The translations under genes were made by a program, and so were the position numbers. Below, piece after piece: positions 43,544 through 56,935 of a stretch of 64,000 nt of DNA. The notes beneath the pieces were generated by a model. The model was not told the origin of the DNA, ran no database searches, and was given only the letters and a program-made list of their open reading frames with translations. Within the stretch, counting starts at the first letter, position 1, and every line of letters begins with the position of its first letter. The DNA lies in the NCBI GenBank assembly GCA_036971615.1, contig JAYKKR010000020.1:186001-250000 (forward strand), in the 5' to 3' direction. The DNA comes from Amyloporia xantha. Its lineage: Eukaryota; Basidiomycota; Agaricomycetes; Polyporales; Adustoporiaceae.

Positions 43544-46500
43544 TCACGAGATGAGGCGGGTTGGGTTGGGACGGAGGGGTCGGCTTTTATGGATCGATGG
43601 AGCGCCTGGATGGAGGGTCCGAATGAAGATGGGCGCCGCGGAGGGACGGCTTCTGGAAGCGTCGAGGACGGCGGTGTGCATTTCTTGCTTGCAATGGACA
43701 TCCGTCCATCGATGTGCCCCTCGCGCCGTGGGACGTCTCGCCTCCTTCCGGCCAGCCTTGGGCCAGCCCATTACCACCGTCCCTCCGTCCTCTTCCTCTC
43801 TCGGCTCTTTCCTCCTGCCCCTCCCTCGCCCTGGCCCATCACCTGCGTCCGAAGCGCGTCGCATCCGGCACACAGACCGTATCCGCGCACGAGCCCGAGT
43901 GGTCAGCAGCCCGGCAGACCGAGCGGCGAGCACGACCGCCAAGAAGGATGACGAACGTCATGGCGGGAAGAACACTTCCATTCTGGGAATCCATGATGCG
44001 CTCGCCGTCCGCATCGGGCAAGAAACACTCGCGCTCCTCCTAACCCTATCGATCCCCCGTCCGGACAGGGGCAACCGTACACGCTGCTGCACCTCCACCG
44101 CGCGAAGATTCTGCCCCCTTTGCTCGTCTGCACAGCACCTATCCTTGTGCCCGCATATTCTGCCGCTCGCTAGGGGGCCTATCATGATTCTACAGGCCCA
44201 CAGGGTCTGACAGAACCCTCCTCCGTAACCGCTCCGCTAGTCGTATATAGCCCAAGTCTCCCACTACACCTCCAGGCTCCACCGTGCTGTGATATGTGGC
44301 CGCGAGATTGATGGCTTACATCCACCGGCGACTCGTCGCGACAGGTGCTTGGGTGAGCATCCCCCTCCGCTCGTCATCTCGTTTACTCCTCGACGCTCTG
44401 CGCTGACCAACCTTCGCAAAGACACGTCAACGTTTTCATTACTCGTCGTGTCCTCAAGGTGTGCTCGACGCAGTCAACGCACTACGCGTTCACATGCTTC
44501 TTGGAACTTGGTCAGCTGCACCTCGCCGTCTTGAATAAGATGTCCACCTGTGACATAATTCGCGTGTGTCAGATATGACAAACGTCCTCTAGGCGCCCAA
44601 ATTGACAGTGGCCGTTTCTGTTACTAGCACAGTATACACCCCCTCCGTTTATATTATGCTGGCGGTGCATAGATTCATCTCGGACGTACACTGCAGTGAT
44701 TCATGGCTCGAGAGAGACATCTGCTGCACCTTTTTAGGACCTTCACTAGGAGTCAGGACAGGCATGACTGCTCTGTTGCCTCCCGTCCGTCACGGTGCTC
44801 ATGCCGTCCTGCTCTTGCCAAAACGTGTACCATCGTCCTGCTCAACTCAGATACAATTGCGACGCTCTCATCTCCGTCTGCGTCTGCGAAACGTCAAAGA
44901 CACCGTCGTATCCACTCACCCACCAGTCTTCAAGCTTCAAGCTTCAAGTCGCGATCGGCGGTGCGCGCTTCGAGCCTCAATATTCCGCCCCTTCGAATTC
45001 GCGTGTAGGATCGACTACGGATCCCCCGACAATCTGCAGATAGACGTGGGGTCGAAGACTCGAGGTTCCAGTATTCGACGATCGCGGCAAGTCCGAGGTC
45101 TGGACCGGTGAGGACGCGGCGGCCGGTTCAGTCGTGACGAGTGCGTGCACGGGTCGCAGATTCGCGATGCCTGGCGCGGTCCTGCCTCTCTTGTGCTGGG
45201 ATCGCCGCTTTTGTCCACGAGAGGATAGGTCTTTTTCTGCGCTGAGACCATGCGTGATGTAGTGAGGTGGTTTCTCGCTCATTTTTAACCACGTCGATCG
45301 TACGCCTACCTCGCCTTCGTATTCGATTCGCGGGCGCGACCGTTACATATACTTTGTAGATAATGGCTCCCCTTACAAAAGCAAAGGAACGCACTGCGCT
45401 TTGCCCTTTTCTACACACGGCCTTCATAGGTCCGATAGCGATGGGTGATGATATAGCTGGAGACGTCGAAATGTCTCAAGCGCGGGTTTCGCTTTACATA
45501 GTAAAATCAAGCTGCTACGTTCCGGAGGTTTGGGCCAGCCTCAGTCGCGATATCTGAACCTGGCAGAACATTGAGATAGTGGATCACTGTGGCACGACAT
45601 AGCGTGCAAGCGTCTCTAACCCGCCGTCCGCGTCTTTGAAACGACGCGTCGACGGCACAAACCACGTGACGGCGTCGCGTTCTTCGATCTTCGGCTTCAC
45701 TTTTCCCCGTTTTCACCCAGTTCCAGCTACAACTTGCCTTGGATATCAATCGCTTTTCTGGACTCTTGTATTAGGCCATGATTGGATGTTACACAAGATG
45801 AAAGACCGACTTACTGAATGCGAAGTTCTCAATATACTGTTATGTGAAGGCGGCGGCTAGCTTCAAGTTGGGCAACATCACCAAGATTCACTGGAGTGAA
45901 AGCATCCTCGCTCGAATAACGTTGCGGCAGCATGCGCTCTGAAGGAATTTGGAAGCGACTATCGCATTTTCTCCGAGTCTACGACATTAGAATTACTTTC
46001 GTACACAGTCGTGTACATATTCGCTTATCTTTGGTGCGTCTGATGAGTTTCATATCATACGTCAGAATGTGGCCCGTTCTTACTTCCCATGCCTCATGTC
46101 AAGCATGAATCACAGTTGGCCGAGCCATCGCCGCCGTACGCTTATTGGTCTTGCACAGGACAAATTGTGTCTGCATGTCGTCTTTCAGCGACCGCATTCA
46201 CAACTTCTAATTTTAATATGGACGATATCATCCTGGACTTTCATACCCTAAACTGAGACTCGAACGAAGACGGCTAAACTGCTCTACCTTGGCCTCCAGT
46301 CCTCTCTTCCCACCAACAAGGAGACTTTCACCCACCATCGCTTCCTCCATGGCGCATACTGGGAGAGTGGGAGCGTGAAACCGACAAACGAGCGGGGGAT
46401 ACTCGGAGCACAAGGACCTCAGCTCGCTTGTGCGACACATATCCCCGCAAAGGCAATTTCTCAGTCGCCGACTTGGCAGTGACTGCGTTCGTACTGGCCA

Positions 46501-46918
46501 AGGTTGTAACCATGGCTCGCACTCCTCCCTCGTTATCATCATGTTTGCGCCCATGAGCACCACACGTGATCACGGGTCCGTGTTCTATGGGCCATCTTTT
46601 GATCCCGCGCTCGCTCCCATGGGATTTGCCCACGTTCTAGAAGCGCTAGCCCGCAAGCGTGGGGTACCCCAGGGTTCGCCTGACATGAGTGCAAGCGAGC
46701 CCTTCTTTACTGAGTTCGCCTGACTTTTTCACAGGTTCTCTCAGGCGCCACCGAAGCGTCGTATAATTGCCCCATGATCTGCAAAGGATGTGGGTTCCCC
46801 TCTTCTCGTCAGTTGCGATTCCCCTCAGACTGACCGACCCGCGGTCCACCGCTGTGATTTCAACATCATAGCATTCACTTCGCGGCTCCACGTTGACGCA
46901 AGATGTCGCCGCCGACAG
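43544..46918. other. Gene-poor intergenic stretch
   Basis: About 3.4 kb without a recognisable gene. The longest frames (43347-44210 + and 44602-45111 +) are overlapping, compositionally biased and match no family. A TAACCCTA core lies near 44040. CTTCAAG is repeated three times at about 44931-44950. Confidence 0.45.
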
Positions 46919-49900
46919 ATGCAGAGCTCGAAGCGTACCGCTGCGAGCAGTGCGGAGGACATAGAGAAGGATTCAGACGAGGAGAAGGCGATCAGAGTTC
47001 AAGAACGCGAGATCAACGCCGTGCATGTCGAGGATATCGACCTCTACACTTATCACGAGCGCAATGCCGGACGTCTTGTCCTGGATCCAGAGTAAGTGGC
47101 GGGATCCTGCTCTTCTACCTGATCCCTGATAGATGCGGGGTCGTCTCTTCTGTCCCCTCGTTCCTTATCGTGTATCGGCAGGGAGGCGAGGATTGAGTTT
47201 GGCGAAGACATCGCGAAGAGACTGAAGCTCTCTCGGGACGGCACCAAAGTTCTGTGGCCCCAGCCCACGGACGATCCGGAAGATCCGCAGAATGTGGGCG
47301 GTCCGCTTGCAGCGCTTGATCAAGCACTTCCTGATTGGCATGCAACATTCTAGTGGTCAGATACCAGCAAGAATTTTCAGCTGTTCATCATCACTCTTGC
47401 GGCTATTGTGCCTGATTTCGATTCCGGTATTGGTATGTGTGGTATACCAGAACACTTATTTACACACTCATTGGTGCTTTGTTGATCGTGCTATTCGCAT
47501 ATACGCATGCGAATATCCTTGATAATAACTGTTGCAAATAGGCATCGCGTCCATCTTCCAATTGGCGAAACAGTACAATACTACTTCTGGGGTTATCAAT
47601 GATCTGACGTCCAAGTGCGTGCGGCTCTGTGTCCCTGTAGAAATGTCGAGATCGGCGAACTCACGTAGTATTCTTGACGTATTGCTTGGCCCCCTAACTG
47701 ATATCGCATCATAATTCTGCATGCAGCTGGAGCATCTTTCTACTCGGTATGTTCCTGACCCTTACCTTACATCCATGTTGTCATTTTCCAGGCAAATTGC
47801 TGTTCACTATGTCTGACTTGTCTGCCCTCGTTGAACAGGATGGGGCAGTATTTTTGCTGTCATGCTGATGCGACGCTATGGAAGGTTGCCGATTCTTTTC
47901 TGGTCGCAGGTAGGTCAAACCGTCATATAGTCGTAGTGTATATATGCTTGCGCCTAAGAAGATCGTCCTTGGCGTGATCTTACGTTTCCTTCCTGACTTT
48001 GTCTATAGCTTACTTTTTCCGGAACGCTGACATTCCTGATTCTTCCAACTATTGGTTCACCCGTCCCTAGGTCCTCGCACTTGGTTTCTTGATCGGATGT
48101 ACTTTCGCGCCAAATTTAAACACCTTCACAGGTTAGTGTTATGGCCTTTCGAAACATTACTCAGTTGCGCTCTACCTGTCAATGGTCCAGTGCGTTCTAG
48201 CAGATGGCATGATAGCCATGCCACAGGCATTTAAATATTTCTCTATACTACTCATATATTGTAGATAGAGTGATACTGATTCTTCCATGTAGCCATGCGT
48301 TGTCTCACAGCATTCTTCGGGTGCGTAGTGTTCAGCTTTGACATGAAAGCAAACAATCATTTTCGATATTCCTACTCAATTTGACTCACTCCGGAAACAC
48401 TGTGATAATCCCATTCTTGTACATCGGTTTCCCCGTCCTGTTTCGACGGTTACAGGACATGTCCTCAGGTCACTGTATGTTTTATCAATATAATCTGGTC
48501 TTCATTCCATGTTGATTGGTATGGCTTGCCGGTAGGGACTTTACGTCGTCACCGACTTGTTTCCTTTCCATTTGCAAGCTAGAAAGGTATATCTTCCTGA
48601 TATTTATTCCAGGTCGTAGGGTGTCTCATCGCTCATACGAACAGCTCAACGTGTGGACGATGGGCTTCATTATATCGCCGTTCCTCTCTCCGTTCGCTTT
48701 CGGCTTTCTCGCCGCGCGCGCAAAGTGGGTCGTATACCGATTGAATCAATATTTGCACCGTTCACTGACGTCGTGATCGTCGTGCACGTTTGAATCCTAG
48801 TTGGCGCTGGACATATGGCACTGGCTCACTCTACGGAGCATTCGTGGTACTCATGATCACGTTCTTCATGGAAGAAACGTGGGTTTTTACTGTGGTTCCA
48901 TGTGTAGCATGACTCTTGACCGTAAGCTCCGCAGGATGTACGATCGATCGCTCCCAGACCCTCATCCGATTCCACGACCACGATCGCCCGTGCTCTATCG
49001 TGTCCAGACACTACTTGGGATCACGGGGTGGCGAATGGCACATCTAAGGCCTGCATGGCGTCCCATAATATTCGCATGCGTGAACCTGGCCTGGCGTCCC
49101 CATATTTTGAGTATTCTTGTCTTCGAAGTATGTCGAGTCCCTGCGTTTGAGGAGCGTGCGACTTGATGTAGCTGACTCGTTCTCATGAAGGCCATGATAT
49201 TTGGCTTCACTACTGGCATCAACGTATGTATTTCTTCCAAGATTCCAAGTAATATTGATATGCAGCTATCGGATAGACAACGAATGCAGTCTTTCTGGCA
49301 GCAGCTCCACCAGTCGGTTACGGGTTCAGCGAATATGCCATTGCCGGTGCCTATGGGACGCCTATAGTATGTCGGCTTCGGGGTCTGCGTGAAGCCCAAC
49401 GTCTGATTGCGACTCAATACTTCCAGGTTGCGGTGCTAATAGGAGAAGTAATGGGGCATTATCTGAATGACTGGGTCATGGAAGTATGTGTGCGGCGGAA
49501 TAAAGGAGTCTTTGAAGCTGAGATGCGACTTTGGTGCGTTATTTCTGGTCTTATCCATAGATCTCGGGCTAACACGATTGTGGGCCCAGGACATGTTACA
49601 TCGCAGTTGCACTCTACATAGTAGGGTTTTGTGTTCTCGGATCGTCGATGGAGCGCCAAAATATTCCGGGATTAGTGTTGGGTTGGGGCATTGCTCAGTG
49701 TGTCGTCGTGTTCAACACGGTAGCTGTCTGTAAGTGGACCCAAATCTATCGCCTGACTGCCACTGAAGACGCTCGGTTTTGCGTAGATGCGTATTGTAAT
49801 GACTGTTTCCCTGATCGACAGGTATGTATCTGTTAATCCTATATGGAGTATGATTTTACAGTGGAACATAGGGGGAGATATCGGCACTTGTCAACCTCTG

Positions 49901-50129
49901 TCGAACCCTTGGGGGCTTCAGTGTAGCCTACTTCCAAGTCCCATGGGCAACGCGGTATGGAGCGTTGCAAACATTCGGCGTTGAGGCCGCTGTAGTTGCC
50001 GGGCTGTTCCTTTTGATTGTGCCTGCATTGCAAATCAAGGGGGCATACCTGCGGGTGAGTGTGCTTTGCATCACCAAATAATGCTGAGGGCTTATTGTCA
50101 TCCTCACACAGCAACGATTCTCACAATAA
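46919..50129 (+). CDS. MFS transporter with many short introns
   Basis: Major facilitator of a fungal multidrug/polyamine-type clade, expected 12 helices at the plasma membrane. ATG at 46919 (MQSSKRTAASSAEDIEKDSD) starts an acidic cytosolic N-terminus. Later exons: VLWPQPTDDPEDPQN, WSDTSKNFQLFIITLAAIVP, DFDSGIGIASIFQLAKQYNT, WSIFLLGWGSIFAVMLMRRY, GRLPILFWSQ (motif A region), VLALGFLIGCTFAPNLNTFT, AMRCLTAFFGTCPQ, GLYVVTDLFPFHLQARK, LNVWTMGFIISPFLSPFAFG, WRWTYGTGSLYGAFVVLMIT, MYDRSLPDPHPIPR, AMIFGFTTGIN, TTNAVFLAAAPPVGYGFSEY, VAVLIGEVMGHYLNDWVM, GEISALVNLCRTLGGFSVAY, FGVEAAVVAGLFLLIVPALQ, QRFSQ (stop 50129). At least 14 introns, several exons under 40 nt. Substrate not deducible. Confidence 0.85.
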
Positions 50130-50969
50130 ACATTGATACTTCTGTGCCAGCGGAATGCAATGACCTGCATGACGAGCAGCACTGTTGCTGGCTTTGGTAG
50201 TTGTAACAAGCCTTGTAGTTGCCTCACCTAAATTACTGCTCGTTTCAATGAGAAGTGATTGATTCTAGATTTTCGGGTGCCAGTAAGGCTAACACTGAGA
50301 AGATGATAGTTATTAGTTGAGTCTGGTAGTGGCCTGCACTCAGCCCCCTCTGGATTTATAATTAAGGCAATGTTCATAACTTCAGTCTAGCTCCTTCTAC
50401 TGCTTTGCAAACACTTTTGACTATTTCAAAGAAGAATGTCTACTCGGGATCACGAAATTGTGCGTGGACCATAAATGAGACACATCAGATCGGAAGGTGT
50501 GATTTACACCTGGAGACTCCCATTCGACCATAGATCACCGTACGTATCGAGCCAGATCCTGCTGGCCAAAAAATCTGGAACTTTTACAGGGTCTTCATAT
50601 GCGATATGCGGCTAAGCCCGTGTACCGTAAGAACTCGAAATATGACCAGCATAGCCAAGCTCGCCTCTAATGACGACGAACAGCGGCCACAGCGCAGCAA
50701 ACATTCACGTCTTAACAGTTTGCACGATCACGTATCGTCATTAATACAGAGGTCCTTCAGCGGGAAAGTCGACAGAGAATGCGAAAGAGCGCGGGTCGGG
50801 TGCGTGGGAATTTATGTACGAATGGACCGGCATAGACCGGCACAGGTAACTGGTTAGCGCCCGGGCATACGCGACCATTGTCTGCTGCACACAGGAGTCC
50901 TTGTTATATTTACCATACACCCATCGCATCTACCCTTCAAATACGTTCTGTCCTACTCCTGCGTTGGTC
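50130..50969. other. Intergenic
   Basis: No gene recognised in about 840 nt between the MFS gene and the F-box gene. Confidence 0.5.
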
Positions 50970-53466
50970 ATGGCGAGGAAGAAAGTCAAACAGCGTAGCG
51001 CCTCTGCAGAGAATGACGGAAGCGAATCGACTGCCAGTGTTCCTGCAGTTCATAGCGGCCGCACACTGCGAGGAAAACGGGGTGGTCTGAAGGATATGCC
51101 TAATATGCCACTTGACATTCTGAATGAAGTCAGTTAGTTTTTATGATTCACACTGTACTATGTGGTGACCTTTGATGTACAGATTATCAGTTACCTCCAC
51201 CCCCAGGACCTCCTGCATTTGGCCCGGACGAGCAAGGATTTTCGCGCGTTTCCTTATGAGGCGCGATTCTGCTTTCTTATGGAAGGCTGCCCGTCATAAC
51301 ATAGAGGGCTTTCCTGATTGTCCCACCTACCTAAGTGAACCAGCATACGCAAACCTAGCCTTCTCGAATCATTGTCACGTACGTATTTCTTCTGTTTGGG
51401 CGCTGCCCCTACTTCATGTGTGCTTTTTCAGAGATGCTTAAAGCGAAACGTGAAAGCTATTATATGGGAGTTCAGTGCCCGGTATTGTAGTAGTTGCAAG
51501 AAGAGCATGTTCGTCCATACGGGCAACTGATTGATGAATTTGTCGCTGACTTCGGCATGAACAGGTTCATCGTGGATGTATTCAGGACATTCGATCGTGA
51601 TTTCTACCATGCAATGCTCGTCCGTGAAGTAGAATGTGAAGTCTTGATGTCCATCGCTAGTGAGTCAGATTCGATTGTATGAATGCCGGCCTACTCATAA
51701 CGTATAAAAGAATCGCAACACCACTCTTACTACCATAAACCGGAAGTAGACTTGTTTCTTCGTTCTTGGTCTGAAGTAGGAGACGACGAGGACGCTCGCG
51801 ATGCCTTTTTCGAGAAGCAATGCGCAGCGACAGCCGAGGTCGAGGCTGTGAGCAGGTCACTAAACTAACAAGCCTTTCTTATATTGATATGGGTCACTAG
51901 CATGCACACCTCTGCCGTATGTGGATGGACGACAGGGCAAATTCGCGAGCGCGAGAATTGGAGGACATTAGACGTCAACGTTTCGAAGCGTGAGTTTTCC
52001 CGTGTGACTTTATCGATAGCTTGGCTCACATCGTCGCAGGATCGTGGAGAGGTTGCGGGACATGGGATGGGCAACAGAAGTCGACAGAGCCGTGAATTAT
52101 TACCGCTTCAAGAACCATGTACATATGCGGGTCGCCAAGCCTTTGACCGAGCGTGGTATGCCTGCATTCCGATGTTGCATACTTTTCTTGTAGCTGAGCC
52201 ATCTCATCGTACAGAATGGCAGAAGATCCGTCCAGATATGATCGCCGAGATGGAGGACTGGAAGAAGCAACTCGAAATAATTGACCGAGAAGAGGTCCTG
52301 CTGAATCGCTTCTCGACGTTAACCGATTTCATTTCTGACTACAACTCGGTGTCGCCCCGGACGGCAAACGTGGAGTGCATGCCGCACTTCATGGACTACG
52401 CGTTGATGCCAGAGATTCGCGAAATCATCGACGTGCCAAACGACGTCAACGTTACAGAAGAGTCCTTCAACGCCATTCGTGATCAGTTCCCTGGTCTGAT
52501 CAGCAGATGGTTTTCCGAAGCCGGGAGGCAGCTAGAGCTCATGTTATCCGACGTCATGGACATTTCGGGACATCCTGACCCGCTCGGCCTCGCAGTGGCC
52601 TTCTTTCAGTGCAAGGCGTGCAGGAAGCTTATGACATATCCCCACGTTCTCGCCCACCAATGTATAGAGTATAGCTGCCTTGCTTACCAAACGCACCTGA
52701 AGGAAGACGACTTCTACGTCCAGAAAGCACGCCAATCTCATCATTCCATTCGATGGACTGCCAACGGTTATCGCGTTGCAGATTCCTTCGAGCGCATCGC
52801 ACGTCTCATACGGCTGTGCGGCAAGGATCCCAAGACGGCGACCAGAAACGAGATGAGGGACCTGGACCCGCGGTTTTGCTTCGCATCTCACTTCCGACAG
52901 CCTGGCAGGCGGGTCGCCATGGACTGGCGCACGGCGGTGCGTGTCTTGACTTTTCGCAACATGAATTGTGCTGACGATCTGTCTGGGAGTAGATAGACAC
53001 GGAAACTGCCTCCTTCATTTTCGTCGACGAAGCAGAAGACCACTTCAGGCCGCGGCTGGCTTCTGCTGGGGAAGAAGCTAAAGTGAAGGAGGTCGAGGCC
53101 ACCACCGCTCACATCTCCCGCGTCGAGTATGAAGATCAAGAGAATTGGTGTTGTGCGTACTGCACCGACTTTGAGTTCCGCTTTGAGAGCATGCACACCC
53201 TGTGGGAGCACGTGCGGGATGCGTGAGTCGTTCACTCAGTTTGCACTTCCCGCCGCTGGGAAGCTGACGTTTCCTTCTGCAGCCACGGGAAGGACGATCC
53301 CAGCGAGGAGAACGGCGACTTCTACCTGCACCCGGACGGCGATGTGCTGTCGCCGCTGCCGGTCGGCCTTACGACGCAGGCACAGGGCGATAGCATCGCA
53401 ATCGGCATACCGCCTATACTAGCAGGACATATAACCTACTGCCCCCTTCCCGAGGACAGCATTTGA
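50970..53466 (+). CDS. F-box/zinc-finger protein with a +1 frameshift
   Basis: Full-length member of the family also at both window edges. ATG at 50970: Lys/Arg-rich leader, then RGKRGGLKDMPNMPLDILNE, intron, IISYLHPQDLLHLARTSKDF (F-box core). It continues RDSAFLWKAARHNIEGFPDC, CLKRNVKAIIWEFSARYCSS, YHHKPEVDLFLRSWSE, a charged helix (RANSRARELEDIRRQRFEA), MDYALMPEIREIIDVPNDVN, AVAFFQCKACRKLMTYPHVL and a C-terminal C2H2-like finger (NWCCAYC ... MHTLWEHVRDAH), stop 53466. At 51251-51255 (TCCTT) there is one base more than in the left-edge paralog, putting the F-box and everything after it in different frames. A TAA then follows within about 45 nt. Later exons are undamaged, so a recent mutation or a sequence error is likely. 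Confidence 0.7.
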
Positions 53467-54335
53467 TGCGTGACAGTGGGCTGCTTTCATCCTGGATGAT
53501 TCTGTGGCCAGTTGGTTTCGGACAATGAACATCAGGTATCCCCACTCTCTGCAAATTGAAATTTGTAGCTATGTAACAACGGACTTTCCGCCTCCACACC
53601 ACCGTATAGCCTTCTAATCTTAGTCTGGTTATCTTTTACCGTATATCGCTCCTGTTTAACCACGTTGCCAAACAGTACTGTCGTTTACAAGAATGAGATT
53701 ATTTCCACCATCGTGTTCGGCTTCGACGTCGTAGATGCACTGTACATAAAAGCTTAAGACGACGACCGTGTCGCCGCCGAAGGCCTTCTTCGTCCGCGGC
53801 ACATGTCGCCGTCGGGCAAAAGGCACAGCCGACGAACGTGAGTCGTGCACGATGCACCCGTCGTCGCCTTGATCCAGATTCCATTATATTGCATAAAAAC
53901 ACGCGTGACGGCGCACTGCGTAGCCGAATCACACCACATCCCCCGCCAGTAGCGAATCACGCTGCGTCGTCCTAAAACCCTGCATTATGGACTATATGTA
54001 TCTATGACGAATGGCGAAATAAAATGGACAAACGAAAAAGCGGAAATGACGAACGCGCACTACACATGAGGTCGTACCGGTACGGAACACACAAACAGAC
54101 GAGAATGATTTATACTTGGTAACGAATGACACATGCGTCCGCCCCCCTTCCCCCCACGGCGCACCCCCCACGTTCTATATCATGAACAGCTAGTTTGTTG
54201 ACTTCGCAGACCCCCTCTCGCATGCGATCCCACCCCCTTACATTATATTATATCTCTCCACTCCGCTTCCCCAATAAACACACACAAAACCGCCGCCCCG
54301 CCCCGCCACGCCCCGCCTCACCGCCACGCCCCGCC
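53467..54335. other. Intergenic between convergent genes
   Basis: No gene recognised. A GC-rich tandem CGCCACGCCCCGCCTCAC unit starts near 54300 and runs into the end of the ammonium transporter. Confidence 0.5.
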
Positions 54336-55486
54336 TCACCGCCCCGCCTGCGCCTCGCGCTTCTCGTCCGCGCTCCCCTCGACCGTGCTCCCCGTGCTGC
54401 CCTCGCGCTCCCTCACCGCGACGTCCACCGCGCCGCCCGCATGCAAGTGGGCGTGCTCGTGCTTCGGCTCGCGCCCGCCGCCGGGCGCGGGGACGCCGTC
54501 CGTCGAGCGCGTGTCGTCGCGGAAGCCGCCGTTCGCGATGTAGTCCAGCCCGACGTAGTCGTACGCGAACTCGCCCATCTCCGTGTCGTCGATCCCGATG
54601 ATCTCCGCTTCTTCGCTCGAGCGCAGGCGCAGGCCCGGGATGAAGTGCATCGCCCAGAGGATGAGTGTCTGCGAAGCGGGGCACGACAAAGGGGTGGGGG
54701 GGAGTGGGGGAGGGGAGAGGGGAGAGGGAGGGATGTCAGTGGGTGGAGGGTGAAAATATGGTGAGACACTCACGGTCACGACGAAGGAGTAGCTCATGCC
54801 CGAGACAGAGTCCGCGAGCTGGTACCCGAGCTGGACGTAGTGGTGGTCGAGCCAGCCGCCGGGGATGTCCGTGATGGCGTCGAAGCCCGCCACGCTCGCC
54901 TGCGCGAACAGGCCCGTGAGCACGTTCCCGACGACGCCCCCGATCGCGTGCGACGCGAAGATCTGCAGAGGAGGAAACAAAAAGCGATGGCGGCGGTCAG
55001 CATGGGATTGCGATTGCGATTGCGGGGATGGGGTCAAAGGGGGTAAGGGGCACGCACGTCGAGGCAGTCGTCGTACCCGAAGTAGAACTTGAGCTGCGTC
55101 GCAAAGTTGCACACCGTGCCCGCCATGAAGCCGAACAGCACCGCGGCCGCTGCGCGCGCGCGTCAGCAATGTGCGCGCAGAAAAAGAGGGCCAAGACGAC
55201 GCACGCGAGCCGACGAAACCAGAGCCGGGCGTGATCGCGACCAGGCCCGCGATCGCGCCCGAGCAGAACCCGACGGTCGACCATTTCCTCTCCAGCCGGT
55301 AATCCTGTCCGCGACAAAAACACACACACACACACACGCACATCAGCACTCTCCGTCCATCTCACATGTCGCTCAACACTCGACGCGGGACTCACCCAGA
55401 GCATCCACGTCAGCCCGCCCACGCTCGCCGCCAAATTCGTGACGATGCACGCCTGCACCGCGCGCAAATTCGCGCTCAACGCGCTC

Positions 55487-55518
<32 letters not shown>

Positions 55519-56730
55519 AAAGACGGTCCCGAGCACGACGTAGCTCGTGTTGTGCGGCTTGTACGCGAGGCGCTCCGTGCCGTAGCCGCGGCGCTTGCCG
55601 AGGTAGATGCTGATCGCGAGCGCGGCGGTGCCGGAGGAGATGTGCACGGGCGTGCCGCCGGCAAAGTCGAGCCCGCCGAGCTGCAGCGCCCAGCCGGAGG
55701 TGTTCCACGTCCAGCAGGCGATGGGGTCGTACACGATCGTGGACCAGATGAAGACGAAGACCATGATGGGCCCGAGGCGCGCGCGCTCGGCGAAGGCGCC
55801 GATGGCGAGCATGGGGCTGGGGTAGGGGGCGTGAGCGTGAGCGGGAAGGGGCGGGGAGGGAAAGTAAGGACGAGCGGAGGGACACTCACGTAATGGCGGC
55901 GAACATCAGCTGGAAGACGCAGAACGCGATGGAGGGTATACGCGTGCTGCCTACGGACGGCTTCTCGAGGACGCCCTTGAGGCCGAAGTATTCTGCATGG
56001 CGGGGCGGGAACGAGGTGAGTATATGCGGTGGGCGGAGGAGTAAAAAAGGAAACAGGGATGAATGGCGGGCACAAGTCACGGGCGTGCGACAGCGCGTCG
56101 TCTGCGCTCGATGGGGACGTCGCTCGTGAGCGAACATCTGTAGGGCTCGACGTGGAGCTCCCTCTAGCACTCCTCGTCTCGTGCCCTTCCGCTGCCAAGC
56201 CGCTCTTCACCATCCGGCCCACTCCCCTGAGGCGACGAAGAGCCGGGGAAGAAGCAGAGACCGGACTCACGGAGGTTGCCAATGTAGTGATTTGTTGCGG
56301 TGTCACTGAACGCTAATGAGAAACTGGGCGCAGGCGCTGGTTAGGCGGGTACACGGAGAAAAGGCGGAGGGGGCTCACCCCCAGAAAAACCACTGGTGGG
56401 CAAGTGAGCTACGACGACAAGGGCGGACAGGACGGGCGGACGTACCTGGAAGGAGACGACGGCGACGGTCATCATGCACATCCAAATCATGCTGAGGGCG
56501 TTCTTGCGTCTGAGGAGGCCGGAGTAGAAGAAGCCGACGCCGGGGATCATGATCCATACGAGGGCGGTGGAGGCGAGGACCCAGGCGATGTCGCCGAGGT
56601 TGTAGGTGGTGGTGAGGCCGGTAGAGGGATCATACCACTGAAGGTCGCCGGCTGTGTGGGAGAGTCAACATTGTCAGCGGCGGACGAAGAGAGGCGGGGA
56701 CTGACAGTCATCGTAAGTGACGTTGACCAT
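54336..56730 (-). CDS. MEP/AMT-family ammonium transporter
   Basis: Plasma-membrane ammonium transporter (Mep/AmtB family, 11 helices). ATG at 56730 gives MVNVTYDDSGDLQWYDPSTG, then IAWVLASTALVWIMIPGVGF, FYSGLLRRKNALSMIW, WFFWG, FSLAFSDTATNHYIGNL, YFGLKGVLEKP, FCVFQLMFAAITPMLAIGAF. The signature helix is TIVYDPIACWTW, then LDFAGGTPVHISSGTAALA (first pore His), LWFGWFGFNGGSALSANLRA, FCSGAIAGLVAITPGSGFV, FASHAIGGVVGNVLTGLFAQ (second pore His), DHHYVQLGYQLADSVSGMSY, LILWAMHFIPGLRLR. The cytosolic tail starts SSEEAEIIGIDDTEMGEFAY and ends in a charged, His-rich, low-complexity stretch (stop 54336). Introns are canonical; one (about 55315-55350) holds a (CA)n tract. Both pore histidines and the Asp are kept, so it should be functional. 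GATA-type sites lie upstream. Confidence 0.92.
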
Positions 56731-56850
56731 GATGGTGGGGTGGTCTGTGAGACACTGCCGGCGACGGGGACAGTCGCAGAGATGTCGTCGAGGGGGGGGG
56801 CGGGGGCGAAGAAGGAGGAGGAGAAGGACGAACAGGGTCGGGCAGACGCA

Positions 56851-56935
56851 GGCGATAAAAGGCCATCGCCCGCCCTTGGCACAGGCGCTAGTCCCGCTGT
56901 CTTATCGCCCAATGGGAGCCCTCACATTTATCGCC
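56851..56935 (-). promoter_or_regulatory. Three TTATCGCC (GATA-type) sites upstream of the ammonium transporter
   Basis: The octamer TTATCGCC occurs at 56902-56909 and 56928-56935, and inverted (GGCGATAA) at 56851-56858, 120-205 nt upstream of the ATG; CCAAT sits at 56909-56913. Ammonium transporters are classic targets of AreA/Nit2 GATA factors under nitrogen limitation. Binding is inferred. Confidence 0.5.

Noticed and set aside
43347..44210. 287-codon plus-strand frame
   Set aside because: Its first part is antisense to the WrbA N-terminal linker; the rest is low-complexity with no family match.
44602..45111. 169-codon plus-strand frame
   Set aside because: No signal, domain or codon-bias evidence; overlaps other frames of similar length.
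54195..54764. 189-codon plus-strand frame, Arg/Ala/Pro-rich
   Set aside because: Antisense of the GC-rich tail of the ammonium transporter.
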